A stretch of DNA of 64,000 bases from Burkholderiales bacterium (GCA_022843925.1 JALHMS010000008.1:62001-126000), one strand, 5' to 3'; positions 47,161-56,815 are shown, numbered from the stretch's first letter. A program made the numbers and translations. Notes: generated from the letters alone by a model not told the origin.

Positions 47161-47709
47161 GTGGCGGGTGAACCGGCATCGACGACGACCGGTGAGTCTG
47201 CGGGAGCGCGGGACGAATGGGTGGTGATGGGGCGAGTGATCGCCCCGTTCGGCGTGAAGGGCTGGCTCAAGATCCGGCCATTCACCGAGAAGCCCGACGG
47301 ACTGCTGGGGCACCCGAGATGGTGGTTGGGCCGTGACGACGGGGAATGGAGAGCCGTGACTCTCCAGGAAGCGACGGTCAACGGCGAGGTGGTGGTGGCC
47401 AAGCTGGAAGGCATCGACACCCCCGAAGCGGCCGCGCAATGGCGACACTGGGATGTCGCAGTGACGCGGTCCGAGTTGCCGCCGCACGAGGTCGGTGAGT
47501 ATTACTGGGTCGATCTGATCGGCCTCGAGGTTTCGAACCTTCAGGGCGAGTCGCTCGGACGCGTGGACCACCTGATGGACAACGGCGCCCAGAGCATTCT
47601 GGTCGTCGCAGGAGACAGGGAACGTCTCATCCCCTTCGTCGACCAGTATGTGCGGGACGTCGACATGGCCGGTGGCACGATCCGAGTCGACTGGGGCTTG
47701 GATTACTGA
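47161..47709 (+). CDS. rimM: Ribosome maturation factor RimM
   Basis: Assists 30S head assembly and binds uS19. Features: VVMGRVIAPFGVKGWLKIRPF (RimM N domain) and the PRC-barrel part EYYWVDLIGLEVSNLQGESLG with ILVV and IPFVDQYVRDVD. I use GTG 47161, which has AGGTG 6 bases upstream; GTG 47152 would add 3 residues. The first about 20 residues are not conserved. Its TGA directly abuts the trmD GTG. Confidence 0.94.
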   Translation: MAGEPASTTTGESAGARDEWVVMGRVIAPFGVKGWLKIRPFTEKPDGLLGHPRWWLGRDDGEWRAVTLQEATVNGEVVVAKLEGIDTPEAAAQWRHWDVAVTRSELPPHEVGEYYWVDLIGLEVSNLQGESLGRVDHLMDNGAQSILVVAGDRERLIPFVDQYVRDVDMAGGTIRVDWGLDY

Positions 47710-48474
47710 GTGAAGCATTTCGACGTCGTGACCTTGTTCCCGGCGATGTTCGATGCCGTGACCCGCTGGGGCGTAACGGGCAGGGCGCGGGAGCTTGGGT
47801 TGTACAGCCTGGTGGCGTGGAACCCGCGGGAGTTCGCGGCGAACGCCTACCGGACAGTGGATGACAGGCCCTACGGTGGCGGCCCTGGCATGGTGATGAT
47901 GGCGGACCCGCTCGCGAAGGCGCTTAAGGCGGCCCGCCAGCGTCAGGCGAGTTGTGGTGTCGGCAGGACGCTGGTGGTGTGCCTCTCTCCGCAGGGGCGC
48001 ACCCTCGATCACCAAGCCGTCATCGAGTTGGCGGCGCTGGAGGGGCTGGTGATGCTGTGCGGGCGGTATGAGGGGATCGACGATCGCCTCATGCAGAACG
48101 CAGTCGACATGGAAATCTCCGTGGGAGACTACGTGTTGTCCGGCGGGGAGTTGCCGGCGATGGTGTTGCTGGATGCCGTCATCCGGCAGTTGCCGGGTGT
48201 GCTCGGAGATGCGGCGTCTGCGGTGGAGGATTCGTTCGTATCGGGGTTGCTGGACTACCCGCACTACACCCGCCCTGAAGTCTACGAGGGCGAGCGCGTA
48301 CCGGCGGTGCTGATGTCCGGACATCATGCGGATATCGAAACATGGCGCCTGAAACAGGCGCTCGGACGTACATGGCTGCGGCGCCCGGATCTGCTGGCGC
48401 GGCGGGAACTGACCACCCGGGAACGGGCACTGCTGGAAGAGTTCCGGCAGGAACACGAGTCGAGCAAGGCTTGA
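47710..48474 (+). CDS. trmD: tRNA (guanine-37 N1)-methyltransferase TrmD
   Basis: SPOUT methyltransferase that modifies G37 next to the anticodon, including the proline tRNA type found in this window. Motifs: [78 protein letters not shown] and [21 protein letters not shown]. 254 residues from GTG 47710. Confidence 0.97.
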   Translation: MKHFDVVTLFPAMFDAVTRWGVTGRARELGLYSLVAWNPREFAANAYRTVDDRPYGGGPGMVMMADPLAKALKAARQRQASCGVGRTLVVCLSPQGRTLDHQAVIELAALEGLVMLCGRYEGIDDRLMQNAVDMEISVGDYVLSGGELPAMVLLDAVIRQLPGVLGDAASAVEDSFVSGLLDYPHYTRPEVYEGERVPAVLMSGHHADIETWRLKQALGRTWLRRPDLLARRELTTRERALLEEFRQEHESSKA

Positions 48475-48524
48475 CGGCCTCGAGGCTGACGGGCTGAAAG
48501 CTTAAGGGCTAAAAGGAGCGCTAC

Positions 48525-48935
48525 ATGGACGTGATCGCACAAATCGAAGCCGAAGAGATCAAGCGGCTCGGCAAGACCATTCCCGCCTTCGGACCCGGTG
48601 ATACCGTCATCGTCGGCGTGAACGTGGTGGAAGGTACCCGCAAGCGCGTCCAGGCCTACGAGGGCGTGGTGATCGCGAAGCGGAATCGTGGACTCAACTC
48701 TTCGTTCATCGTGCGCAAGATCTCGTCCGGTGAGGGCGTCGAGAGGACCTTCCAGACCTACTCGCCGCTGATCGCTTCGATCGAGGTGAAGCGTCGTGGT
48801 GCAGTGCGTCGAGCCAAGCTCTACTACCTGCGTGAGCGCTCCGGAAAGTCCGCGCGGATTCGCGAAAAGCTCGGTCCCTCCGCAGCAGATCGCGCGGCGG
48901 CCGCGGCAGCGGCTGCCGCCAAGGCCCAGGTCTGA
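48525..48935 (+). CDS. rplS: 50S ribosomal protein bL19
   Basis: Large-subunit protein at the interface with 30[56 protein letters not shown] and [13 protein letters not shown] are typical. A perfect AAGGAG precedes the ATG. The C-terminus adds an Ala-rich tail of about 20 residues. An intrinsic terminator follows. Confidence 0.97.
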   Translation: MDVIAQIEAEEIKRLGKTIPAFGPGDTVIVGVNVVEGTRKRVQAYEGVVIAKRNRGLNSSFIVRKISSGEGVERTFQTYSPLIASIEVKRRGAVRRAKLYYLRERSGKSARIREKLGPSAADRAAAAAAAAAKAQV

Positions 48936-48993
48936 TCCGGCAGCCCTGCAGGGTGCAGGGCGCCGCAGCGAACAACAGGTACGGAAGTGCTCC

Positions 48994-49023
48994 GAGGCGA
49001 CCCAAGGGTCGCCTCTGTTTTTT
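48994..49023 (+). terminator. Intrinsic terminator after rplS
   Basis: A 10-bp stem (48994-49003 with 49006-49015, GAGGCGACCC/GGGTCGCCTC) is followed by TGTTTTTT. It closes the rpsP operon. Confidence 0.9.
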
Positions 49024-49095
49024 CTTGCTGCGTTCTCGTGTTGCCGCGTTCGTTCGATGCGCGGAACCATTTCCATGTTCGACGGGGGGCGTTGC

Positions 49096-49101
49096 TACAA
49101 T
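49096..49101 (+). promoter_or_regulatory. Possible -10 of the TAXI-TRAP operon
   Basis: TACAAT matches five of six consensus bases and lies 32 bases before the receptor gene, just after the rplS terminator. No well-spaced -35 is evident. Confidence 0.45.
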
Positions 49102-49132
49102 CCGGCAGCTTTCGCTCCGTCCGGGATTCCGC

Positions 49133-50086
49133 ATGAAATTTGTTCGTCTCGTCGTTCTTGCCGTGGCATGCATCGTAGGTGGGCATGCACTCGCAGAGTC
49201 CCGCATGCTGTCGATCGGCTCAGGCAACACCGGCGGCGTCTATTACCCGCTCGCGGGCGGCCTCGCACAAGTGCTCTCCCGTCACGTTCCGGGCTGGCAG
49301 GTGACCGCCGAGGTCACCGGCGGCTCCATCGACAACCTCAAGCTCGTCGGTTCCGGTCGCGCCGACATCGGGTTCTCGATGGCCGACGCAGCGTGGGACG
49401 CCTACTCCGGCAACGATCGTTTTTCCGGGAAGAAGCTTCCGCTACGCGCCCTCGTGGTGCTGTATCCGAACCGCATGCACATCGTCACGGTGGACGGCAC
49501 CGGCATCACGTCGTTGAAGGATCTCGACGGCAGGCGCGTCTCGCTCGGATCCCCCGGCGGTGCGACGGAAGTGTGGGCCATGCGAATCCTCGAGGCCCAG
49601 GGGCTGCGGGACCGCATCAAGCGCGAACGCCTATCGGTGAACGAATCCGTCAATGCCATCAAGGATCGCAAGATCGACGCGTTCTTCTGGGGCGGTGGCG
49701 TACCGACTGCCGCGGTCACCGATCTTGCGGCGACGCCCGGCGTGAAGATGCAGTTGCTCGAACACGGCGATGTGGTGGACGCGCTCAACAAGCGATACGG
49801 CCCCCTGTACAGCCGCAGCGTGATCCCGAAGTCGGCGTACCCCGGGATGGCGAAGGATTCGAGCAACGTGAACGTCTGGAACGTGTTGTTCGTCAACGCC
49901 AGCATGCCCGACGACGTCGCGTACGAGATCGTGAAGACCTTGTTCGAGCGCCGCAACGACATGATTGCCGTGCACAAGGAGTTCGCGACCTTGTCGCTCG
50001 ACTATCAGACGGCCGGCGCGGCCGCCATCCCGTTTCACCCCGGTGCCGCCCGCTTCTTCGCCGAGAAAGGGTTGAAGCTCCAGTGA
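49133..50086 (+). CDS. TAXI-family TRAP transporter solute-binding receptor
   Basis: Periplasmic receptor of a TRAP transporter of the TAXI type. Signal peptide VRLVVLAVACIVGGHALA, then the family opening LSIGSGNTGGVYYPLAGGLA, TGGSIDNLKLVGSGRADIGF, LDGRRVSLGSPGGATEV and DAFFWGGGVPTAAVTDLA. 317 residues. TAXI receptors bind dicarboxylates, amino acids or similar solutes; the ligand cannot be read here. The permease gene starts 8 bases after its stop. Confidence 0.93.
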   Translation: MKFVRLVVLAVACIVGGHALAESRMLSIGSGNTGGVYYPLAGGLAQVLSRHVPGWQVTAEVTGGSIDNLKLVGSGRADIGFSMADAAWDAYSGNDRFSGKKLPLRALVVLYPNRMHIVTVDGTGITSLKDLDGRRVSLGSPGGATEVWAMRILEAQGLRDRIKRERLSVNESVNAIKDRKIDAFFWGGGVPTAAVTDLAATPGVKMQLLEHGDVVDALNKRYGPLYSRSVIPKSAYPGMAKDSSNVNVWNVLFVNASMPDDVAYEIVKTLFERRNDMIAVHKEFATLSLDYQTAGAAAIPFHPGAARFFAEKGLKLQ

Positions 50087-50093
50087 GTCCGAT

Positions 50094-52046
50094 GTGAGTT
50101 CCCGCGGGATCGAGCCGGGCGCCGCTGCCGTCGAGGCGGAGCGCCTGGCCGAAGCCGAGCGCTTCGTCGAGCAGGAGGACGGCGCTGCCAACCGCCTTCG
50201 CGGCCCCCTTGCCACCGGACTGACGGTGGCCCTGGCCGGCACGTCGCTCTTCCATCTCTATGCGGCAGTGGACATCGTCAGCGCGCCCTGGTTGCGGGGT
50301 GTCCACGTGGCGCTGATGGTCGGTCTGCTCTTTCTCACGCTTCCGGCAGCGGCCCGTTTCCGTGACCGTGTGATGCCCTGGGACTGGCTGCTCGCCGGCC
50401 TCACCGTTGGCTGCATCGTCTGGTTCCTGCGCGACTGGGACGCCGCGGCGGATCGGGCCATCGAGCCCGAGATCTGGGATGTCGTTGCCGGGACGGTGCT
50501 CATGTTGCTGGTGCTCGAGGCGGTGCGCCGGACCTCCGGATGGGTGTTGCCGATCGTCGTGGCTGCATTCGTCGCGTACGCGTTCGCCGGCCCATGGCTC
50601 CCGCCGCCCTGGACGCACCGGGGCTATCCGCTCGACCGTCTGGTGGGGCACATGACGATGACGATGGAGGGCATCTTCGGCGCACCCATCGACGTCTGCG
50701 CGACCCTCATCGTCCTCTTCACGGTGTACGGCGCGGTCCTGCAGGCGTCGGGTGCGGGGAAGTTCTTCATCGACTTCGCGCTCGCCGTGATGGGCAGAAG
50801 TCGCGCCGCCCCGGGCCGCGCCGTCGTGCTGGGGTCCTTCCTGCTCGGCGGGCCCTCCGGCAGTGGTGTGGCCACGACGGTCACCCTGGGTTCCGTGGCG
50901 TATCCACTGTTGTCGCGGGCCGGGTACACGAAGGAGGCCGCGGGAGGATTGCTCGCTGCGGGCGGACTCGGCGCGATCCTGTCACCGCCCGTGCTCGGTG
51001 CTGCGGCATTCCTGATCGCCGAATTCCTGAAGATCTCGTACCTCGACGTGATCCGCATGGCGGCCATCCCGACGATCCTGTTCTACGCCTCGCTCTTCGT
51101 GATGGTGGAACTCGACTCAAGGCGGTTCCGAGGGGATGCCGTGGCGATCGAATCGCCCGGCGCCTGGCTGCTGGCGAAGCGCCACGGCTACCACTTCCTG
51201 TCGCTCATCACCGTCGTGGTGTTCATGATCGTCGGCTTCTCGCCCATGATGTCCGTCTTCTGGGCGACGGTGCTGGCGGTGCTCACCAGCTGGATCCGCC
51301 GGGACACGGCCATCGGACCCGTCCGACTGGTGGGCGCCCTCGCGGACGGCGCGAAGGGCGTGCTCGGCGTGGCGGCGACCTGTGCAGCCGCCGGCATCAT
51401 CGTCGGCGTCGTGACGCTCACCGGGCTCGGTCTGAAGTTCAGCGGGATCGTCATCGACTACGCGGGCGGGAATCTGGCGCTGACGGCGCTCTACACTGCC
51501 CTGCTCGTCTGGATCGTGGGGCTTGCGGTGCCGGTCACCGCGTCGTACATCATCTGCGCGGTGGTGGCGGCGCCTGCGCTCACCCAGGTGGGTGTTCCGG
51601 ACTTCGCGGCGCATATGTTCATCTTCTACTACGCCGTGCTGTCCGAGGTATCCCCGCCGACGGCGCTGTCCCCGTTCGCTGCGGCGGCGATCACCGGCGG
51701 TGATCCCTATCGAACAACGCTGTCGTCGTGGAAGTACACGCTGCCCGCCTTCGTCACGCCCTTCATGTTCGTGCTCTCACCCGACGGCGTCGGCCTGCTG
51801 CTCGCGGGATCGATGTCCAACATGGTGGTCGTCACGAGCACCGCGCTCGTGGGCATCGTGGCCCTTGCGATCGGCGCCCAGGGATGGTTGGTGGTGCGTC
51901 TCGGGCTCATGGAGCGCGCCGCCTTCGTCCTGGCAGGGCTGCTGCTCGCATGGTCCGCCGCGTGGAGCGACATGACCGGATTTGCTCTGGCGGTGCTCGC
52001 CACCGGCACGCACGTGGTCCGGTCGCGTGGTCTCGCCCGGCACTGA
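50094..52046 (+). CDS. TRAP transporter fused permease (small plus large subunit, 650 aa)
   Basis: Sodium- or proton-driven solute permease with the small (DctQ-like) and large (DctM-like) parts in one chain, as is usual for TAXI systems. A cytosolic N-terminus of about 40 residues precedes four helices of the small part (about 45-160) and about 12 helices of the large part. Signatures: GAVLQASGAGKFFIDFALA, LLGGPSGSGVATTVTLGSVA, AAGGLGAILSPPVLGAAAF, YAVLSEVSPPTALSPFAAAA. GTG start at 50094. It pairs with the receptor upstream. Confidence 0.93.
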   Translation: MSSRGIEPGAAAVEAERLAEAERFVEQEDGAANRLRGPLATGLTVALAGTSLFHLYAAVDIVSAPWLRGVHVALMVGLLFLTLPAAARFRDRVMPWDWLLAGLTVGCIVWFLRDWDAAADRAIEPEIWDVVAGTVLMLLVLEAVRRTSGWVLPIVVAAFVAYAFAGPWLPPPWTHRGYPLDRLVGHMTMTMEGIFGAPIDVCATLIVLFTVYGAVLQASGAGKFFIDFALAVMGRSRAAPGRAVVLGSFLLGGPSGSGVATTVTLGSVAYPLLSRAGYTKEAAGGLLAAGGLGAILSPPVLGAAAFLIAEFLKISYLDVIRMAAIPTILFYASLFVMVELDSRRFRGDAVAIESPGAWLLAKRHGYHFLSLITVVVFMIVGFSPMMSVFWATVLAVLTSWIRRDTAIGPVRLVGALADGAKGVLGVAATCAAAGIIVGVVTLTGLGLKFSGIVIDYAGGNLALTALYTALLVWIVGLAVPVTASYIICAVVAAPALTQVGVPDFAAHMFIFYYAVLSEVSPPTALSPFAAAAITGGDPYRTTLSSWKYTLPAFVTPFMFVLSPDGVGLLLAGSMSNMVVVTSTALVGIVALAIGAQGWLVVRLGLMERAAFVLAGLLLAWSAAWSDMTGFALAVLATGTHVVRSRGLARH

Positions 52047-52175
52047 GATCCAGTCTGCCTGCATCGCGGCGGCCGGCGGTGGCATGGGTGTGCATGCGGT
52101 GGCAGGATGCATCGCGCGGGACGGACGTTGGGATTCCATGAACCGGACCGACGGTTATCCGATGGAGGTGAGGCG

Positions 52176-53108
52176 ATGGCTGCTGGGACACGAGGGCGTC
52201 CTCGCACCGTAGTGCCCGACGCCGATCCGGCGATCGACGCCTTCTGCGACGCACTCTGGCTCGAGGACGGTCTTTCGCAGAACACGCTGGCCGCCTACCG
52301 GAGGGATCTCTCGCAGTTCTCGGCATGGTTGCGACGGGTTCACGGTCGCGCCTTGATCGAGGCGCAGCACGCCGATCTGCTCGGGTATCTCGCGCACCGG
52401 TACGCGATCCGCACCAAGGCTTCCTCGGCCGGCCGTCTCCTTTCCACGCTGAAGCGCTTCTATCGGATGCAGATCCGCGACGGCCGTCTTGTCGCCGATC
52501 CGACGCTGCAGATCGACGCGCCCAAGCTGCCGCGTTCCCTCCCCAAGAGTCTGTCGGAGGACGAGGTCGAGCGTCTGCTGGCGGCACCGGACGCTGCGAT
52601 GCCGCTGGGCCTGCGGGATCGCGCGATGCTGGAGTTGCTCTACGCGACCGGTTTGCGGGTGACCGAACTCGTGACGCTCGAGATCGGTCAGGTGAACCTC
52701 GAGGCGGGGGTCCTGCGCGTGATGGGCAAGGGCTCGAAGGAGCGTCTCGTGCCCATCGGGGAAGTGGCCGTGGGATGGGTGCAGCAGTTCGTGGAGACCG
52801 GGCGACCGGTCGTCCTGGCGGGTCAGGTCACAGCAGACCTCTTTCCGACGGCACGGGGCCGGGCGATGACGCGTCAGATGTTCTGGTCACTGGTGAAGCG
52901 CTACGCCCGGCGGGCCGGCATCGTGAAGCCGATCTCGCCGCACGTGCTGCGGCACGCCTTCGCGACCCACCTCTTGAACCACGGCGCGGACCTTCGCGTC
53001 GTGCAGATGCTGCTGGGGCATGCGGACGTCTCGACGACCCAGATCTACACGCACGTCGCGCGGGAGCGACTCAAGCAACTGCACGCGAAGCATCATCCCC
53101 GCGGTTAG
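52176..53108 (+). CDS. xerD: Site-specific tyrosine recombinase XerD
   Basis: With XerC, resolves chromosome dimers at dif under FtsK control. The catalytic set is complete: Arg161 (ATGLRVTEL), Lys185 (GKGSKER), His256 and Arg259 (HVLRHAFATHLLNHG), His282 (LGHADVSTTQ) and Tyr291 (IYTHVARERL). The N-terminal SAM-like domain (FCDALWLEDGLSQNTLAAYR) and overall sequence fit XerD rather than XerC. ATG 52176 has GGAGG 7 bases upstream; 310 residues. Chromosomal housekeeping gene, not an integrase: no att site or phage genes are adjacent. Confidence 0.95.
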   Translation: MAAGTRGRPRTVVPDADPAIDAFCDALWLEDGLSQNTLAAYRRDLSQFSAWLRRVHGRALIEAQHADLLGYLAHRYAIRTKASSAGRLLSTLKRFYRMQIRDGRLVADPTLQIDAPKLPRSLPKSLSEDEVERLLAAPDAAMPLGLRDRAMLELLYATGLRVTELVTLEIGQVNLEAGVLRVMGKGSKERLVPIGEVAVGWVQQFVETGRPVVLAGQVTADLFPTARGRAMTRQMFWSLVKRYARRAGIVKPISPHVLRHAFATHLLNHGADLRVVQMLLGHADVSTTQIYTHVARERLKQLHAKHHPRG

Positions 53109-53137
53109 CCGATGCGGCCCGACGTCGGCGGTGGACG

Positions 53138-54013
53138 TCAGAGGTCTCGGGCGAGGCGGATCCCGACCTGGTAATTGCGGAACCCCGCCTCCTCGGGATG
53201 TCGATAAGCGGCGCGGGAAGTCGAGGCGCCGTCGATCCAGGCGCCGCCACGCACGATCCGCCTTTCGCAGGCGCTCTCGTCCCAGGCGGACCCGTCCCCG
53301 GGAGCATTCAGGTAGCCCGCATGGTGGCAGTCCTGCACCCACTCGCGCAGATTGCCGAGGATGTCGTGCAGCCCGAAAGGATTCGGCTGGAAACGACCCA
53401 CCGGAGCGACCTCGCCGAAGCCGTCGGTGCACTTGTGATGGGACCAGACGTACATCGGGTGGGCGTCCTTGCTCGTTTCGTCGTGGGTGTTCGCGAACTT
53501 GCAGGCCTTGGTCGAGCCGGCGCTGTCTTCTGCCGGGCCCCAGAACCACGACGTGGTCGTGCCGCCGCGGGCGGCATACTCCCACTCGGCTTCGGTCGGG
53601 AGACGGTACGACTTGCCGGTCTTCGCCGAGAGCCACGCCGCGTAGCTTCGGGCGTCGTTCCAGTCCACGTTGTACACGGGGCGGTCACCGCGGCCGTCAC
53701 CGTCGTCCGAGGCGTTCCGACATCGGTCGTCCGCCACGCATGCATCCCATTCCGCGAACGTGATCTCGAAACGGGAGAGGGCAAAGGGCCGCGGGATCGA
53801 CACCGGATGACGGGGTTTCTCGTCCTGGTGACCGCTCTCTTCCAGGTCGGATCCCATCGAGAAGCTGCCGGCGGGGATCACGACCATCTCGGGGCATGCA
53901 CTGCAGTCCCGGAACGTGCTGCCGGCGTCCGGTTCCGCGACGGCCGGGGTCGGCGACGCGGCAATCCACGCACAACAGACCAAGGCTACGGAACGAACGA
54001 TCGATGCGCGCAT
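53138..54013 (-). CDS. Secreted SUMF1/FGE-fold protein without catalytic cysteines
   Basis: Exported protein with the formylglycine-generating enzyme (SUMF1) fold. Signal peptide RASIVRSVALVCCAWIAASP, then VVIPAGSFSMGSDLEE, RPVYNVDWNDARSYAAWLS, YRLPTEAEWEYAARGG, FGLHDILGNLREWVQD and RIVRGGAWIDGASTSRAAYR. In true FGEs two cysteines follow the RGGS(F/W) motif; here that segment has none, so sulfatase activation is unlikely and no sulfatase gene is nearby. ATG 54013 is 8 bases after GGGAGG; GTG 54019 is an alternative. Possibly a ligand-binding or EgtB/PvdO-like relative. Converges on xerD. Confidence 0.88.
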   Translation of the reverse strand: MRASIVRSVALVCCAWIAASPTPAVAEPDAGSTFRDCSACPEMVVIPAGSFSMGSDLEESGHQDEKPRHPVSIPRPFALSRFEITFAEWDACVADDRCRNASDDGDGRGDRPVYNVDWNDARSYAAWLSAKTGKSYRLPTEAEWEYAARGGTTTSWFWGPAEDSAGSTKACKFANTHDETSKDAHPMYVWSHHKCTDGFGEVAPVGRFQPNPFGLHDILGNLREWVQDCHHAGYLNAPGDGSAWDESACERRIVRGGAWIDGASTSRAAYRHPEEAGFRNYQVGIRLARDL

Positions 54014-54128
54014 CTTCACTGCCTCCCGTGGTGACTGCGCCGTTGCCCGCGAAGGGGCAGCGCGATTTCAACTGGTTCCCGATCGTACCCGCGGGGCGCC
54101 GGCCAGGGGAGTCTTCCGGCCATCGCCG

Positions 54129-55286
54129 TCAGGTGGTCCCGCCCTGGACTTCGGGCACGTGCACGGTGCCGCTCATGAGCCGCCGGGCACTGCGGCTCAT
54201 CAGGGCCCGCGTGACGGACCAGTCGGCACCGTTGCGTCGCACCTCCGCGCCGGCCGTGAGCGTCCCCGCCACGTGGCCGATGCGGATCCGGTCGCTGGAT
54301 CCGCCGCGCGCCGCCCGCGCGACCACCGAGCCGGGGAGTGCGGCCGCGACCGCCAGGGCCACCGCGCCGGTCCCCGTGTACGCGTGATGCAGCGCCCCCA
54401 TCGACAGAATGCGCGCGACCAGGCTGATGTCCTCGCTGCGCACTTCGCGGCCCGACGATGCGACGTAGGTGGCGGGAGCGGCGACGAAGGAGAGCTTGGG
54501 TGTGGCGGGTCGATCGCGCGTGGCCGACGCCGCAGAAACTGCGAGACCCATCGTCACCGCAGCGTGCGAACGGATGGCTTCACAACGCGCGAGGACAGTG
54601 GTGTCCGCGTTCACTGCCGGGGGCATTTCGAGCCCTGTGAGACCGAGTGTCGAGGCGTGCACGAAGACGGTCGGGTTGCCGGCGTTGACGAGCGTTGCTT
54701 CCACTGTACCCACGCCCGGAACGTCAAGGGTGTCCACGACGTTCCCGGTCGGCAGCATCGCACTCTCGCCGCCCCCCGGGTCGAGGAATTCGAGGAGGAT
54801 CTCGGGTGCAGGGAAGGCGACGCCGTCCATCAGGAAGTCGCCTTCCTCGGCCGGCCGACCGTCGATCACAGGCACATGCGCGAGGATGCGCTTGCCGATG
54901 TTGTCCTGCCAGAGGCGCACGACTGTCGTCCCCTCGCTGGCTGCGACGAGTCCGAGCGACAGTGCGAGAGGTCCGACTGCTGTGGTGAGGTTCCCGCAGT
55001 TGCCGGACCAGTCGATGATGGGTCGGTGGATGTCGACGGCGCCGAACAGGTATTCGACATCGCAGTCGGCGCGGGAGGATCGCCGGATCAACACGATCTT
55101 GCTGGTGCTGGAGGTGGCGCCGCCCATGCCGTCGATCTGCTTCCCGTACGGATCCGGGCTCCCGATCATTCTGAGGAGCAGGCGATCCCGATGGGCGGCA
55201 TCGGACGGGAGATCGTGTTCGAGCAGGAAGATGCCCTTGCTAGTACCGCCACGCCAGAACTCCGCGGGAATGCGTCGAATGGTCAT
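54129..55286 (-). CDS. PrpF-family aconitate-type isomerase
   Basis: Cofactor-independent isomerase with the diaminopimelate-epimerase-like fold; PrpF isomerises 2-methylaconitate in the methylcitrate route. MTIRRIPAEFWRGGTSKGIF, IDGMGGATSSTSKIVLI (Lys63) and DWSGNCGNLTTAVGPLAL (Cys97) include the two catalytic positions known from Shewanella PrpF. 385 residues. acnD, prpB and prpC are absent around it, so the substrate may be another unsaturated tricarboxylate or dicarboxylate; hence no gene symbol is given. Confidence 0.88.
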   Translation of the reverse strand: MTIRRIPAEFWRGGTSKGIFLLEHDLPSDAAHRDRLLLRMIGSPDPYGKQIDGMGGATSSTSKIVLIRRSSRADCDVEYLFGAVDIHRPIIDWSGNCGNLTTAVGPLALSLGLVAASEGTTVVRLWQDNIGKRILAHVPVIDGRPAEEGDFLMDGVAFPAPEILLEFLDPGGGESAMLPTGNVVDTLDVPGVGTVEATLVNAGNPTVFVHASTLGLTGLEMPPAVNADTTVLARCEAIRSHAAVTMGLAVSAASATRDRPATPKLSFVAAPATYVASSGREVRSEDISLVARILSMGALHHAYTGTGAVALAVAAALPGSVVARAARGGSSDRIRIGHVAGTLTAGAEVRRNGADWSVTRALMSRSARRLMSGTVHVPEVQGGTT

Positions 55287-55498
55287 CGGTGGCGTCGACT
55301 TCGATGGGGGCTGAAACGGGGAGATGAAACCGGAACGGCTGCGGTATTCGGGAGGGGTAGGGAGGGTGCATCGCGCGAACCGGACGGCTAGCGGTTCCGC
55401 GGCCTGTCTGCCGCGCCATGCCGACTTGCTCGACCATCGCCATCCACGGAACCGCCATCGTCGATCTTCTCCGGACGGGCGTCCGGAAACACGTATCG

Positions 55499-55578
<80 letters not shown>

Positions 55579-55713
55579 AGGATGACATACCTAACTGCAC
55601 AAAGCTTTGGAGGCCCTGCCACTGCGCAATGTCGCGAGCGATCCGGTCATCATCGAACTCCGACTCCGGAACGTCGAGGCCACCTCCGCTCGATGCGGTA
55701 GAGGAGAGGGCCG

Positions 55714-56682
55714 CTACTGCGATCGCGACACTGCAAAGGAGGCCAAGTGTAGCAGGCTCTCTCGATGACGGGAATGCTCCAGCGGGCCGAGCGCATCGGT
55801 TGCGAGCTTCGCTTCGGCCTGCGCGGCGGCTCGTGCATACGCTATCGCACCGGTGTCACGGATGGCCTGCATGACGGGCTCGAAATCGCCGAGCCCTCCT
55901 TCCTCGATCGCGTGGCGGACGACGTCCGCCTGGGCAGACGTGCCCCGCTGCAGCACGTGGATGAGCGGGAGTGTCGCCTTCCCCTCGGCGAGATCATCCC
56001 CCAGGTTCTTGCCCGTCTGCGCAAGATCGCCGGAGTAGTCGAGGACGTCGTCGATCAGCTGGAACGCTGTGCCCAGATGCGTGCCGTAAGCCGCGAGCGC
56101 CTCTTCGACCTCCGCAGGTGCACCCGCGAGCACCGCGCCCAGGCGGCCGGCGGCCTCGAACAGCTTGGCGGTCTTGAAGCGGATCACGTCGAGATAAGCG
56201 GCCTCGGTCACGTCGGGGTCGCCCACGTTCATGAGTTGCAGCACTTCGCCCTCGGCGATGACGTTCGTGGCCTCGGCGAGGACCTCCATGACCCGCATGT
56301 TGCCCACCGCGACCATCATCTGGAAGGCGCGCGAGTAGAGGAAGTCGCCCACGAGCACGGAGGCAGGGTTGCCGAACTGGGCATTCGCGGTCGATCGGCC
56401 ACGGCGCATGTCGGATCCGTCGACCACGTCGTCGTGCAACAGCGTCGCCGTGTGGATGAACTCCACCACCGCCGCCAGTTCGTGCAGGGCCGGTGACACA
56501 TGGCCACACGCGCCCCCGGAGAGCAGCACGAGAAGAGGCCGCAACCGTTTGCCCCCGGCGGATATGATGTACTCGGCCACCTGGCGGACCAGAACGACTT
56601 CCGAATGGAGACGCGCGCGGATGACCGCATCCACGGCCATCAGGTCTGAGGCCACGGGGCTGCGGATGGATTCGATGGACAA
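55714..56682 (-). CDS. ispB: Octaprenyl (polyprenyl) diphosphate synthase
   Basis: Makes the side chain precursor of ubiquinone. The two Asp-rich motifs are LLHDDVVDGSDMRRG and QLIDDVLDYSGD, with GGKRLRPLLVLL and HTATL before the first. Start is TTG 56682; the resulting N-terminus aligns with residue 1 of E. coli IspB, which supports it. 322 residues. Divergent from rplU, the standard arrangement in proteobacteria. Confidence 0.95.
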   Translation of the reverse strand: MSIESIRSPVASDLMAVDAVIRARLHSEVVLVRQVAEYIISAGGKRLRPLLVLLSGGACGHVSPALHELAAVVEFIHTATLLHDDVVDGSDMRRGRSTANAQFGNPASVLVGDFLYSRAFQMMVAVGNMRVMEVLAEATNVIAEGEVLQLMNVGDPDVTEAAYLDVIRFKTAKLFEAAGRLGAVLAGAPAEVEEALAAYGTHLGTAFQLIDDVLDYSGDLAQTGKNLGDDLAEGKATLPLIHVLQRGTSAQADVVRHAIEEGGLGDFEPVMQAIRDTGAIAYARAAAQAEAKLATDALGPLEHSRHRESLLHLASFAVSRSQ

Positions 56683-56786
56683 GGCGCCGTCCGGGGAAGT
56701 AAAGACGAGATGGTAGGAACCCCCCGATCAGGGTGTCAAGGTACGCGCAATCACGTTGTAGAAGGCGCGGCCGAACTTCGAATTCA

Positions 56787-56815
56787 TTGACGTGGCGCGC
56801 GGCATCTCGTAGCAT
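56787..56815 (+). promoter_or_regulatory. Promoter of rplU-rpmA-obgE
   Basis: TTGACG (56787-56792) and TAGCAT (56810-56815) with a 17-base spacer, 37 bases before the rplU ATG. Confidence 0.68.

Noticed and set aside
52176-53108. Phage or genomic-island integrase
   Set aside because: Sequence is XerD-like along its full length; no att repeats, and the only tRNA (55502-55578) is intact and unflanked by mobile genes.
53138-54013. Genuine formylglycine-generating enzyme
   Set aside because: Catalytic cysteines absent and no sulfatase in the window.
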